A stretch of DNA of 64,000 bases. It comes from Lachnospiraceae bacterium. GTDB lineage: Bacteria; Bacillota; Clostridia; Lachnospirales; Lachnospiraceae. Below, piece by piece: positions 27,638 to 37,505 of the stretch. A program made the position numbers and the translations under genes. The notes under the pieces are model-generated. The model searched no databases. It was not told the DNA's origin and was given only the letters and a program-made list of their open reading frames with translations. The stretch covers positions 1 through 64,000 of the forward strand of contig JAAWOU010000003.1 in the NCBI GenBank assembly GCA_022799755.1. The letters run 5' to 3'. Each line of letters opens with the position of its first letter. The stretch's first letter is position 1.

Positions 27638-28618
27638 CTATTGCATCAGTGTCTCCGGATTCACGGGAGCGCCGTTCATGGTAAGTTTCAGGTACAGATT
27701 GCTTCCCTCCAGGCTGAAGTACTTGGTGGGAGCCGCAATGAACCCGATCACATCGCCCGGATTCACATGGCTGCCCTCTATGACCCGTATCTCCTCCAGC
27801 TGTCCGTAAGTAATCTGGTAGCCGTCTCCCAGGTCCATGGTGAGCGCATGCCCGATCTCCTCGTTCTCAAAAATGGCCGTAACCGTGCCGTCCGTGCAGG
27901 CTGTCACGGCATCCCCCTGGTTTGCCGCTATCATCAGGGCAGGATTGTACTTAAACTGATCCAGGGTGGAAAAATACACGCCGCCGTTCATGCTGAAAGG
28001 GATCAGCACCTCGCCGCTGACAGGACGCAGCAGTCCCTCGCTCTCGGCAAAGTGCAGGGGCTCTGCCACCCCGGTATTCTCCGTGTTCTCCGCCGTCTGA
28101 GGAGCGCTTTCCGTGTTTTCTTTGCTGCCCGGGTTCTCCTCCTGGGGTACATCCGGTGTGGACGTGGTGTCGGGATCCGTCTGATCCTCCGGCTTCTGCT
28201 CTATGATCTCCGGTTCCTGGGCGATGGTATCCTGGCTCGGCAGGTCATCCGGCATCTCATCCGTGATTTTGTCCGTCAGCCCCGGGATCTCCACCAGGCC
28301 GGAGCCCGCTTCCATGGGCAGGTAATCCAGGTCGTCGTCCATCCCAGAGATTTCCTGGGAAATGTCCGGAGCGCTTTCCGTGATGCTGGGTTTATTCACG
28401 TTCTCCTCCACCGGATTGTTCTTGGCAATCTCCTCATGCTTATCCTCCACATTGTCCTCCAGCGCAGTGAAGTCAATGGTATAGCCATCGCTCTGGTCCT
28501 GGTTCTGATTCGACTTCATGTAGATTCCCGTCATGGTCAGTGCCGCAAGCACAAACGCGGATGAGGCGATCATGATGGTGCGTTCCTTTTTCGCATTGTT
28601 CCTTCTGTTTTTTCTCAT
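27638..28618 (-). CDS. M23-family peptidase-like membrane protein (SpoIIQ-like)
   Basis: N-terminal TM, low-complexity linker, C-terminal LIPFSMNGGVYFSTLDQFKYNPALMIAANQGDAVTACTDGTVTAIFENEEIGHALTMDLGDGYQITYGQL. SD before MRKNRRNN. Confidence 0.75.
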   Translation of the reverse strand: MRKNRRNNAKKERTIMIASSAFVLAALTMTGIYMKSNQNQDQSDGYTIDFTALEDNVEDKHEEIAKNNPVEENVNKPSITESAPDISQEISGMDDDLDYLPMEAGSGLVEIPGLTDKITDEMPDDLPSQDTIAQEPEIIEQKPEDQTDPDTTSTPDVPQEENPGSKENTESAPQTAENTENTGVAEPLHFAESEGLLRPVSGEVLIPFSMNGGVYFSTLDQFKYNPALMIAANQGDAVTACTDGTVTAIFENEEIGHALTMDLGDGYQITYGQLEEIRVIEGSHVNPGDVIGFIAAPTKYFSLEGSNLYLKLTMNGAPVNPETLMQ

Positions 28619-28740
28619 AGCTGCCTTCCCTTCCTTTTTCATTCCAAGCAAACTCGTTTTGAGAGATTCATTTTTCTCATTGACAGTTTGCCCCGCAGAA
28701 AGAGAATTATGCATGACTTTCTTAGATTAAATCAGTATCA

Positions 28741-28772
28741 AAAAAGACAGCTTCTCCCATGGAAAAGCTGTC
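28741..28772 (-). terminator. Intrinsic terminator for the 28793..30001 gene
   Basis: Minus strand GACAGCTTTTCC-atg-GGAGAAGCTGTC followed by TTTTTT. Confidence 0.8.
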
Positions 28773-28792
28773 CCGCTTTGTTTTCATAAATG

Positions 28793-30001
28793 TCAGGCGC
28801 GAGCCTGATACTTGGCCACGTCCACATGCTGCACCGTGCCCGCGCAGCCGTTTTCGTAGAGGAACACGCCGCTGTTTCGGATGGCGCCCTGTGTCTGGCC
28901 CGCCTGTCCTTTCAGGGTAAAATCCGTGGAGACGTTCTGCAGGCAGATGGCACCCACACCCTTGTCCGTCAGACTGTAGAGCACGTCTTCTCCGTTTTCG
29001 TCCTTGCACCAGATCTTCAGCTTCGCCCAGACGGCGTCGTTCTCGTCAATCCAGCCGTTGCCGTCCTCATCGTACTTGGCCAGATCAGCAAACCCGTTTC
29101 CGCTGGCAGTGCCGAACAGCTCGCTGCCGTCATTGATCACGCCGTCTCCGTTCTTGTCCAGCGCCAGATACCCGCTGCCTGCGCCCAGCTGCGACACCTC
29201 GTCCAGCTCGCCGTCCGCGTCTATGTCGAAATAGAACGTCTGGTCGGAGAGAGAGGCGATGTCCGTGTCCAGATTGATCACCAAAGGGTCGCACATGGTA
29301 AATCCCAGCTGCATGCTCTCCATGTAGCGCTCCTGCACACTGCGGCTCATGCCCACGTTCACATTGAAATCAATCTCCCTGCCGTCCGCGGTGCGCACCT
29401 TTCCCACAGTGGAAAAGCTGGTCTCCTCGGACTCTACATGAATCGTCTCATTGACATAGGAGAGCACCCTTATGTTCGCAATATTCCCGAACACCAGGTT
29501 CTCCTGTCCGCTCCCGGCCGCTCCCCCGGAAACGTTCTGATTCGACCCGTTGTTCGAACCGTTTCCGTTCTGCCCGGAGACCGACTCATAGAGTGTGGGC
29601 CTCTGCTCCTGTCCCCATCTGCCGAATCGATTTCTTCTGGCCGAGAACAGAATATCATAAATGTAGCGAATCGTAGTCTGGCGGATATTGGCCAGGGTCT
29701 GGCTGGAGGAGCTCCTCACCGCCACATTCGATGTTTTGCTCTGCAGACGGCCCTGCCAGTCCTGAAGCGCCGGCTGGGAACGATCCGCGCCCTGCCGGGT
29801 CCTTTCGGCATCCTGCTCTCCCCCCAATATATCTCCTCCCACGGCAGCGTTAAGAGCGTCCTTACCGCCCGTGAACGTCCCTTTCAACACAGTAAACCGC
29901 CTTATGGAAACAGCTGTGGAACGATACTCTCTGGCAGAGCCCATCCCCACTGTACCGGAATCAATCTTCAATCCTTTCTCCACTCCTTTATGTCCACCCA
30001 T
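28793..30001 (-). CDS. Hypothetical protein with EF-hand-like calcium-binding motifs
   Basis: DIDADGELDE, LDKNGDGVINDGSELFG, YDEDGNGWIDENDAVW. Confidence 0.7.
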   Translation of the reverse strand: MGGHKGVEKGLKIDSGTVGMGSAREYRSTAVSIRRFTVLKGTFTGGKDALNAAVGGDILGGEQDAERTRQGADRSQPALQDWQGRLQSKTSNVAVRSSSSQTLANIRQTTIRYIYDILFSARRNRFGRWGQEQRPTLYESVSGQNGNGSNNGSNQNVSGGAAGSGQENLVFGNIANIRVLSYVNETIHVESEETSFSTVGKVRTADGREIDFNVNVGMSRSVQERYMESMQLGFTMCDPLVINLDTDIASLSDQTFYFDIDADGELDEVSQLGAGSGYLALDKNGDGVINDGSELFGTASGNGFADLAKYDEDGNGWIDENDAVWAKLKIWCKDENGEDVLYSLTDKGVGAICLQNVSTDFTLKGQAGQTQGAIRNSGVFLYENGCAGTVQHVDVAKYQARA

Positions 30002-30153
30002 CCTGCGGATTTCCAGTTTCCCACCGTCCCTGATGCGGAACCTGCCCTCCTGCCGGACTTTTTATGGCTTCCATCCTGTCCCCCCAGCCGCGCCGTCAGC
30101 TCTGGGCTTCCCCGGCGCGCTGCCGTTCCCGTATACCTCCACACGGATACGGC

Positions 30154-30204
30154 ATAAAAAAATGGCATTTAGACAGGGAATTCCTTTCCCTGCGTAAATA
30201 CCAT
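30154..30204 (-). terminator. Strong intrinsic terminator downstream of the sseB-like gene
   Basis: Minus strand ATGGTATTTACGCAGGGAA-agga-aTTCCCTGTCTAAATGCCAT followed by TTTTTTT. Confidence 0.8.
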
Positions 30205-30307
30205 CCGTGGTGTCCATATATACTGTACTCGGTGCAGTCGGCCTAACTGCTGTCCTGTACTAATTATATCGACACAATGCCGTCTTTCTTTAACATATTT
30301 TACCTGC

Positions 30308-30802
30308 TTATTTTTTCTGCTTTTGGGCCGCCTGCCTGGCCTGGGCTGCCTTTGCGGACATCATGCCCGCCAGCATCTCCCTGGGCACGATAATATTGGC
30401 CCCCAGAGGATTGATCACCATGCCCAGCGCGGGACAGATATTCCCCTTGGGATCCCTGCGCAGTATCATGGCTGCATAGTCGTCAATCGTCAGAGAAAAG
30501 AACGGAAATTTCTGGTTCTTCTCCTGCCACTTCTCGTATTCCGCCTCGTCCGTGAAAGCCATAAAGAATTTCGCGCCGTCGGGCGTGTTGAGCATGGGGA
30601 ACTGGACCTTGCTGTTCGGGGAGGGGCTCAGCTTCCCCTGGGCGTCCTCTGTGGGGGCCGGTTCGATGATCGCCGGGGAGATGAAGCTGGCCTTGGCAAG
30701 CTCTCCTACGAACATGCTGCGGTGTGCGGGGGTGTCCTCTGCTTTCATCAGCTCGATGGAGCCCATCAGCAGCGGATTGGATACGGTTTTATTGAATTCC
30801 AT
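30308..30802 (-). CDS. SseB family protein
   Basis: FPMLNTPDGAKFFMAFTDEAEYEKWQ..FPFFSLTIDDYAAMI..GMVINPLGANIIVPREML. Confidence 0.8.
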   Translation of the reverse strand: MEFNKTVSNPLLMGSIELMKAEDTPAHRSMFVGELAKASFISPAIIEPAPTEDAQGKLSPSPNSKVQFPMLNTPDGAKFFMAFTDEAEYEKWQEKNQKFPFFSLTIDDYAAMILRRDPKGNICPALGMVINPLGANIIVPREMLAGMMSAKAAQARQAAQKQKK

Positions 30803-31023
30803 GTTTTCTCCTCTTTCTGTCAGATTTCTTTTTTGGTATTTGCTTCTTGGGGTTTTCCCGGGGCTTTTGTCGTCCTTTCTATTATAGCCAGCCGGAATCA
30901 TTTGTGCAACCGTATTTTCATCGAATTTTCCGGACTGCTGTGAGCGGCAGGCGGTGACTTAGTCACTGACCGACCGAAAATTACCCTGTATGATAGAGGA
31001 AAAAACGAGGAGCGACAGATACT

Positions 31024-31227
31024 ATGGTAAAAAAGAAAGCAGTGGTCAGTATTCGGGAATGTGTGGCCTGCGGATGCTGCATGAAAGTCTGTCCGCGAAG
31101 CGCGATCACCGTTCCAAACGGGATCCACGCAGACATTGACAGGGAATTATGCGTGGGATGCGGAAAATGCGCCAAAGAATGCCCTGCAAGCATTATCTCA
31201 CTGGAGGTGGCGGAAAATGAACCGTAA
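31024..31227 (+). CDS. 2[4Fe-4S] ferredoxin
   Basis: CVACGCCMKVCPRSAITV and CVGCGKCAKECPASII. Confidence 0.92.
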   Translation: MVKKKAVVSIRECVACGCCMKVCPRSAITVPNGIHADIDRELCVGCGKCAKECPASIISLEVAENEP

Positions 31228-31831
31228 AAAGAAATGGTATGATTACCTTTGGATCGCTTCTCTTACTTACCTGATCCTGGGCTTTTTCAACATCCTATTC
31301 GCTTGGCTGGGGCTTTTATGCTTTTTCATACCGCTCTTCATAGCCATCATAAAGGGCAACAAGGCTTACTGCAACAGATATTGCGGCAGAGGCCAGCTCT
31401 TCGCTCTGGCAGGCGGCAGGTTCGGCCTCTCCCGGAAAAAGGACATCCCGCGCTGGATGAAATCAGGCTGGTTTCGATATGGCTTCTTGCTCTTCTTCTT
31501 TACAATGTTTTTCCTCATGCTGTGGAACACCTGGCTGGTCTTCTCCGGGGCAAAGGATCTTGGCATGGCGGTGACGCTGCTGTGGACTTTCAAGCTTCCC
31601 TGGCACTGGGCCTATCACGGCACCCTGTTCTCGGAGGGTGTGGCACAGTTTGCTTTCGGCTTCTACAGCGTGATGCTCACCTCCACCGTGCTTGGATTCC
31701 TTACCATGATCCTGTTCAAGCCCCGGTCCTGGTGCGTGTACTGTCCCATGGGGACCATGACGCAGCTTATCTGCAGAGCCCGTGCCGGGCGGAAAAATAC
31801 CCCGGCCGCCGAGGAGCATACCCGGGCATGA
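31217..31831 (+). CDS. NapH/CcoG-like 4Fe-4S membrane protein
   Basis: Multiple TM segments, CNRYCGRGQLF and CVYCPMGTMTQLIC; overlaps the ferredoxin stop. Confidence 0.75.
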   Translation: MNRKKKWYDYLWIASLTYLILGFFNILFAWLGLLCFFIPLFIAIIKGNKAYCNRYCGRGQLFALAGGRFGLSRKKDIPRWMKSGWFRYGFLLFFFTMFFLMLWNTWLVFSGAKDLGMAVTLLWTFKLPWHWAYHGTLFSEGVAQFAFGFYSVMLTSTVLGFLTMILFKPRSWCVYCPMGTMTQLICRARAGRKNTPAAEEHTRA

Positions 31832-31835
31832 TGCA

Positions 31836-32498
31836 CTACAGGGCCAGGCTGCGCAGACGCTTCTTATCCAGAAGCGTGACGCCGCCCCTTGAGACCTCCA
31901 CAATCCCCTCGGCGGCAAAATACTTCAGCATCCTGGACACCACCTCACGGGCAGATCCCATATACCGGGCGATCTGCCCGTGTGTCAGCGCAATGGTATC
32001 CGAGTCGATTCTTGCGGACTCGTCCAGCAGAAAAATTGCCAGCCGCCTGTCCATGCTCATGAACAGGATCTGCTGCATCACCCACATCACATCCGAAAAG
32101 CGGCTCACCGCGGTCTCCAGCGCGAATATCCGGATATCCGGATTGCGCTGTGAAACCGCCGCAAAGGCAGGCCCGCTGACCACACAGCACTGGCTGTCCT
32201 CCTCCGCGTCTACGAACACGTCGAAAGTAATGGCATCCAGCACGCAGGAAGCGGACAGCATGCAGATATCCCCTCTCTGCAGACGGTAAAGGGTGATGTC
32301 CTTTCCCTCTTCCGACATAATGTACAGCCGCAGGCATCCGGAACGAACCAGTATCACACCAGAACATTCGCTGCCGTTGTGAATGTTTTTCCCCTTAGGA
32401 TAGGTGACGCTTTCCGAGTTTCCGCAGATATACGCCCTGTCCGCCTGGGATATCTTCTCCCAAAAGGGGAACATTTCGCTGTAAACGGCTTCAAACAT
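31836..32498 (-). CDS. Crp/Fnr family transcriptional regulator
   Basis: cNMP-like domain; TLTHGQIARYMGSAREVVSRMLKYFAAEGIVEVSRGGVTLLDKKRL HTH. Confidence 0.9.
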   Translation of the reverse strand: MFEAVYSEMFPFWEKISQADRAYICGNSESVTYPKGKNIHNGSECSGVILVRSGCLRLYIMSEEGKDITLYRLQRGDICMLSASCVLDAITFDVFVDAEEDSQCCVVSGPAFAAVSQRNPDIRIFALETAVSRFSDVMWVMQQILFMSMDRRLAIFLLDESARIDSDTIALTHGQIARYMGSAREVVSRMLKYFAAEGIVEVSRGGVTLLDKKRLRSLAL

Positions 32499-32529
32499 GA
32501 ACCCTCACCTCATTCTCCCCCCCGGCGCC

Positions 32530-34317
32530 TTACCTTACTTCCACCGGCATCATATAGCCCTCCCGGTCAAAGACGATTCTCCCCATGCACAGCTCCCTGT
32601 GCCAGCCTTTTCCCTCCGGGTATCTCTCCGGGGGCGTTGCGAAGCGGTGGTATGCGATTCGGTAATCGTCTCTCCCCGGCAGCTTCAAAATGCTGTGGTG
32701 CCCCGTGCCAAGGATTCCCTTTCCGGCTTCTTTCTCCAGGATCGGATACCGAAACTCCACAGGGCCCTCCAGCTTCTTTGACACACCGTAATTCACATGA
32801 TAGTCCTCGCTGCCCGTATCGTCGCAGGACCATGTGAAATGATACAGATCCCCTCTCTTCAGCACAGTCACGGATTCGCGGAAGTCCGTAAGTCCCTCAA
32901 TGTTTCGCAGGGTATCCTCCTCCACATGGAGCATGTCCTCCCCCAGCCGCCCCACGGCCGCCGCCCCGTTTCCGAAGAGCAGAAAGCACCTGCCGTCCTC
33001 CCAGTACAGGGAGGGATCTATGGTCTGGTTCATACGGATTCCCCGCCTGGCCATCATCTCCATGGTCAGCAGAGGCTCCTCCATGGCCCGGAAAGGCCCT
33101 GTGGGCGACTTTGCCACCGCAGCGCCGATGCAGGAGACGCCGCTTTTATCCTTGGCGCAGAAATAGAAAAAGTAATCCCCGCCCTTTTTCGTAATGCAGG
33201 GCGCCCAGGCGCTCCCCACGGCCCAGGGGACATCCCGGGACACATCCAGAAGTCTGTTCCCTCTCAGGAAGTGCTTTCCGTCCCCGGAGGTAAACACATA
33301 GAATTCATTTCCGGACCAGTGGGGGAATCCGTCCGTGGTGGGATACAGATAATAGACTCCGTCCTCGTAGTATAAGTCCGGATCCGCATACAGGCCCCGG
33401 GCCACCGGATTCCTGCTGCCATACTCCCTTTGCAGAGCCTCGTACTCTTCATCCGTAATCATCAGGACGCCCCCATGGCGCTTTTTCGTATCTCCCATAT
33501 CGTATTCCCCGGCGGACAGAATCCGAAACGCTCCGGACTCCAGATCCTGGGTCAGCATGGGCAGATATCCCTTTCCGGCCATGAACTGATCCGCAATCAC
33601 GCACCAGGTCTTTCCGTCCGGCAGCAGATATCCCTCCGGCCCCTCCACGCCCTCCAGCTTTTGCAGGACAGGGGACTCTATCCGGACAAATTCCCCTGTC
33701 AGGGAGTCCGCCCGCTCCAGGATCAGGCGCTTGGTGACCTCGTCCTTGGAGATGCGGTAGTATCTGCCCCCGCTCTCCAGTATGGTGGTGTCGATCACAT
33801 GATCCTCCCGCTCCATGTACAGGAATGTGCCGGAAAATGTCCTGAAATCCTTTGTGTAGGCGGCGTAGATCCGTTGCCTGCTCCTCTCCTCCCCGGAGGC
33901 CTTTACCATGGAAGCGAAGAACACCAGGAATTCTCCTCTCTCCCTGTCGAACACGGCCTCCGGCGCCCACACGCAGCCTGCCTCCGGCAGACCTACCCGG
34001 CAGGCCCTCTCTCTGCTCCAGTGCAACAAATCCTCCGACTCCCAGACGATTAAATCCCGGCTTCCTCCATACTGCGCGGTCTCCCAGCCTTGCCCGGCCT
34101 CGATGCGCAGATCCGTGGCGATCAGGTAGCATTTACCGTCCAGCGGGCTGCGCACCGGGTAAGGGTCCCTGACACCGAGCGTGCCGATCCGTGAATAAAG
34201 AATCGGTTTCCCGTCATTCAAATCCTCCCAGTGAAGTCCGTCTCTGCTGACGGAAAAATAGATCTGCTCCCCGTCTCTCTCCTCGCCGATGAAATGTACC
34301 AACAGATATGCCGCCAT
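32530..34317 (-). CDS. Glycoside hydrolase family 43-like protein
   Basis: YADPDLYYEDGVYYLYPTTDGFPHWSGNEFYVFTSGDGKHF; VGSAWAPCITKKGGDYFFYFCAK; TIDPSLYWEDGRCFLLFGN. Confidence 0.85.
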   Translation of the reverse strand: MAAYLLVHFIGEERDGEQIYFSVSRDGLHWEDLNDGKPILYSRIGTLGVRDPYPVRSPLDGKCYLIATDLRIEAGQGWETAQYGGSRDLIVWESEDLLHWSRERACRVGLPEAGCVWAPEAVFDRERGEFLVFFASMVKASGEERSRQRIYAAYTKDFRTFSGTFLYMEREDHVIDTTILESGGRYYRISKDEVTKRLILERADSLTGEFVRIESPVLQKLEGVEGPEGYLLPDGKTWCVIADQFMAGKGYLPMLTQDLESGAFRILSAGEYDMGDTKKRHGGVLMITDEEYEALQREYGSRNPVARGLYADPDLYYEDGVYYLYPTTDGFPHWSGNEFYVFTSGDGKHFLRGNRLLDVSRDVPWAVGSAWAPCITKKGGDYFFYFCAKDKSGVSCIGAAVAKSPTGPFRAMEEPLLTMEMMARRGIRMNQTIDPSLYWEDGRCFLLFGNGAAAVGRLGEDMLHVEEDTLRNIEGLTDFRESVTVLKRGDLYHFTWSCDDTGSEDYHVNYGVSKKLEGPVEFRYPILEKEAGKGILGTGHHSILKLPGRDDYRIAYHRFATPPERYPEGKGWHRELCMGRIVFDREGYMMPVEVR

Positions 34318-34440
34318 GTTTCGTCCTCCCGAAGCGTTATTTATGAATTCCCTTTTTTATGTGGTTCCCCCTGCGCTTTCTTTTCCATAGTAGCAGATTC
34401 TATTCCGGTTTGCCAGAGGAAATTGCGGCTTTCATGAAAT

Positions 34441-35589
34441 TTACCACAAAAGCCTCCCCACCCCTTTCACCTTGTACACGGCTTCTATGAAGTAATAGTC
34501 CGCGTAGCTCATGGTGAAATGGTGCTCCGGGGAGTGGTAAGCCGCGCTGCAGTTCTGTACGATGGCATCGCAGTCCGGGCCGAAATCCGCACGGCTGTCC
34601 GCTATGGTCCGGAGAATCCGCACAGCGGCATCCTCATAGGCCTCCCGCTCCCCCGCCGGCAGACGTCCCGCCAGCTCCAGAAAGCCTCCGGCTATCACGC
34701 AGGCCCCGCAGGAATCCTCATAGGCAGGTTCCGCCGGCTGGCAAAAGTCCACGGGGATGATCCCGCTGTCCGGAATGTTCGCCAGGCAGTAATCCGCCAC
34801 CTGTCTCGCCGTATCCAGATACTCCCGTCTTCCGGTATGGATATAGCTGATCATAAAGCCGTACAGGGCCCAGCCCTGGCCTCTGGTCCACGAGGAACCC
34901 TCCCCATAGCCCTGGCCGCCATGGCTTTTCACCCTCTCCCCTGTCTGCGGGTCAAACTCCACGATATGGCACACGGAGCCGTCCGGGCGGACGAAATGCT
35001 CCCTGACCGTGTCCGCGTGAAGCATGGCGATCTGGCGGAATCTGGGGTCCCCGCTCTCCTCGCTGGCCCAGTAGAGAAGCGAAAGATTGAACATGCAGTC
35101 TATGATGGCCCAGCCCCTGGTGTCCTCCTCCAGGTCGTTCCATGCCCGGATGAACCGGCCCACGGGATTAAACCGGCCTGCCAGGAGGGTGGCCCCGTGG
35201 AGAGCCGTCCTGCGGGAATCCGGATTCCCGGTGAGCTTATAGTCCGCCACGGCAGTGGGCACGAACATAAAGCCCACGTCATGGTGCAGCCCGTAGAAGT
35301 CCTGAAAGCACTTTTCCATCTTTCGCTCCGAGATACGGGCAATCCGCGCATAGCGTTCCTCTCCCGTATCCTGATACAAAAGCCAGAGGATTCCGCCCCA
35401 GAAACCGTTGGTCCACCAGTTCAGGCCGTCGTCCGGCCGCCACTGCCCGGAGGGATCCGATCTGTCGTCATAGTCTCCGTTCTTGTCTGTCCGATAGGGG
35501 ATCTTGTCTCTGTTCTTCTCGCTGACCCATTCCATTTTCCTGCGGATCTGTCCGATCACGGTATCCGCCCATTCTTCGTAACGTTTCAT
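34441..35589 (-). CDS. Glycoside hydrolase family 88-like (unsaturated glucuronyl hydrolase)
   Basis: WTNGFWGGILWLLYQDTGEERY, HHDVGFMFVPTAV, GSSWTRGQGWALYGFMISY, RRPEFL-like hydrolase core. Confidence 0.85.
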   Translation of the reverse strand: MKRYEEWADTVIGQIRRKMEWVSEKNRDKIPYRTDKNGDYDDRSDPSGQWRPDDGLNWWTNGFWGGILWLLYQDTGEERYARIARISERKMEKCFQDFYGLHHDVGFMFVPTAVADYKLTGNPDSRRTALHGATLLAGRFNPVGRFIRAWNDLEEDTRGWAIIDCMFNLSLLYWASEESGDPRFRQIAMLHADTVREHFVRPDGSVCHIVEFDPQTGERVKSHGGQGYGEGSSWTRGQGWALYGFMISYIHTGRREYLDTARQVADYCLANIPDSGIIPVDFCQPAEPAYEDSCGACVIAGGFLELAGRLPAGEREAYEDAAVRILRTIADSRADFGPDCDAIVQNCSAAYHSPEHHFTMSYADYYFIEAVYKVKGVGRLLW

Positions 35590-35651
35590 ACTCTGCCTCC
35601 GTCTCTCAAAGAGTTCTCCTATTCCTTATCTTCATTCCCGCATATCCGGGA

Positions 35652-37358
35652 TTACCGGGAGGTGGGAAAAACCTCAAACCAGTCAAAGTCCGCATGTTTC
35701 CCAAATCCGGTTAGATCCTGACAGCAGATGCCCGCCATGGCTCCGGTGAACCACCCCTCCCTGCAGGCCTCGTCCGACAGAAAGCCCGCGTTCACAAGAG
35801 GGCCTATGTTCCGCAGCGTCTCTCCCCTCAGGCCGTAGGAGAACTGTACCTGTGTCCCTGTCAGGGACAGATGCAGAACTATGTCCCGGCCCGTTTCTAC
35901 GGGTATGTAGTCGGTTAAGTACGCATACTGTTTGTTCTCCGCTTTCAGCAGGGTGATGCATTTCCCCACATCCTCGTCATGGGACAGGTGCAGGTACAGA
36001 TAGTTGTCGGTATCATACAGTAAAATCAGCCCCGCCATCTGCTTGAACACCTCCGGCTCAAAGTCCAGGCAGGCGCCCGCCTCCATATGGTACTCCGTGA
36101 TCCGCCTGGCGATCAGAGTCTGGGAAAAGCGGGAGGCCAGTCCGCTTCTCCCGTACATTCGAAGCCACCCAGGGCGTCTTGCCAGAGAAATAAAATGTTC
36201 GTCCATGGGAATCCGCAGGGACTGATAGTCCGGATGGAGACAGGGCTCGTCAAAGTCGTCCCGCACAGGCGCTTCCCTAAAACGCTGCTCCCGCTCCTTA
36301 TCCGCCGGGCCTCCCTGGGCCGGATTTCCGGATTCCGCCGCGCCTTTCGGCGCCTCCACCTCCTCCTTTGGCGTATTGCCGCCGCCCTCCAGCACAAGCC
36401 ACCCGTCCTCTGTCCAGCGCATTTTCTGTATGGCCGTCTCCCTGCCAAGCATGTACCGCCTCTCGCCTGCGAACCGCTCCGCGTCCGGGGGATTTCGGTC
36501 TTCTGAAGCCCTGGCGCACAGGTGCACCGCATACCACTCCCCCTCCGGGGTCTCCACCAGATCGCAGTGTCCCGCTTTCTGCAGCAGAATATCCCCATGG
36601 TGGCGGGAGGTCAGGACGGAATAGGCCTCGCCCTCCTGCCGCAGCGGGTCCTCGGGCCGGTACATCTCATAGGGGCCCCAGACATTCCGGGACCGCTGTA
36701 TGGTCTGGCCGTGGGCCTCGCCGGTGCCGGTATCCGCGCTGAACAGGTAATACCAGCCGCGGCGCTTGAAAATATGGGGCCCCTCCAGGAAGATCCCCTC
36801 CGCCCGGTAGATGTCCCGCACCGGGCCCGTCATCTTCCCCGCGGCAGGGTCATATTCCTGCAGTACCAGCCGTCCCTGGTATTTTTTCGGCACTCTGTGG
36901 TCCGTCACCATGCTGACCATGTATTTGCGGCCGTCGTCGTCATGGAACAGAGAGGGGTCAAAGCCGAAATTGTTCAGCGCCGCAGGCTCCGACCAGGGCC
37001 CCTCAATGCTCTTTGCTGTCACCAGGTAATTCTCCGTGTCGTACATGTTGCAGTAAAAGGATCTCACGACAGTGTAGACCAGATAGAATGTGCCTTTGTC
37101 ATAGGTGAGACAGGGCGCCCAGATTCCCTGGGAGGGCCCCACGCCCCGCAGATCCAGCTGGGAAGTGCGGTTCAGCGGGTACCCGATGAGATTCCAGTGG
37201 ACCAGATCCCTGGAATGATGAATGCGCACGCCGGGCCACCATTCGAAAGTGGACGTGGCGATATAGTAGTCGTCCTTTACCCGGATGACGGACGGGTCCG
37301 GATGGAAGCCGCGCAGGATAGGATTGCGGATAATTGCCTTTTCTGAATTCTTGCCCAT
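35652..37358 (-). CDS. Glycoside hydrolase family 43 (beta-xylosidase-like)
   Basis: IRNPILRGFHPDPSVIRVKDDYYIATSTFEWWPGVRIHHSRDLVHWNLIGYPLNR; FDPSLFHDDDGRKYMVSM; LEGPHIFKRRGWYYLFSADTG. Confidence 0.93.
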   Translation of the reverse strand: MGKNSEKAIIRNPILRGFHPDPSVIRVKDDYYIATSTFEWWPGVRIHHSRDLVHWNLIGYPLNRTSQLDLRGVGPSQGIWAPCLTYDKGTFYLVYTVVRSFYCNMYDTENYLVTAKSIEGPWSEPAALNNFGFDPSLFHDDDGRKYMVSMVTDHRVPKKYQGRLVLQEYDPAAGKMTGPVRDIYRAEGIFLEGPHIFKRRGWYYLFSADTGTGEAHGQTIQRSRNVWGPYEMYRPEDPLRQEGEAYSVLTSRHHGDILLQKAGHCDLVETPEGEWYAVHLCARASEDRNPPDAERFAGERRYMLGRETAIQKMRWTEDGWLVLEGGGNTPKEEVEAPKGAAESGNPAQGGPADKEREQRFREAPVRDDFDEPCLHPDYQSLRIPMDEHFISLARRPGWLRMYGRSGLASRFSQTLIARRITEYHMEAGACLDFEPEVFKQMAGLILLYDTDNYLYLHLSHDEDVGKCITLLKAENKQYAYLTDYIPVETGRDIVLHLSLTGTQVQFSYGLRGETLRNIGPLVNAGFLSDEACREGWFTGAMAGICCQDLTGFGKHADFDWFEVFPTSR

Positions 37359-37505
37359 AAGATGCCTGCTTTCTATTATCATTATTTTATATGGTAACTC
37401 TATAGGATGATCATACCATCTTGACAGTGGGCTTTCCATTTCCTAAAATGTAATTAACTGACTTTTTCTGCAATCTTTTTATTCCAACGGGAGGAAAGGA
37501 GTTCT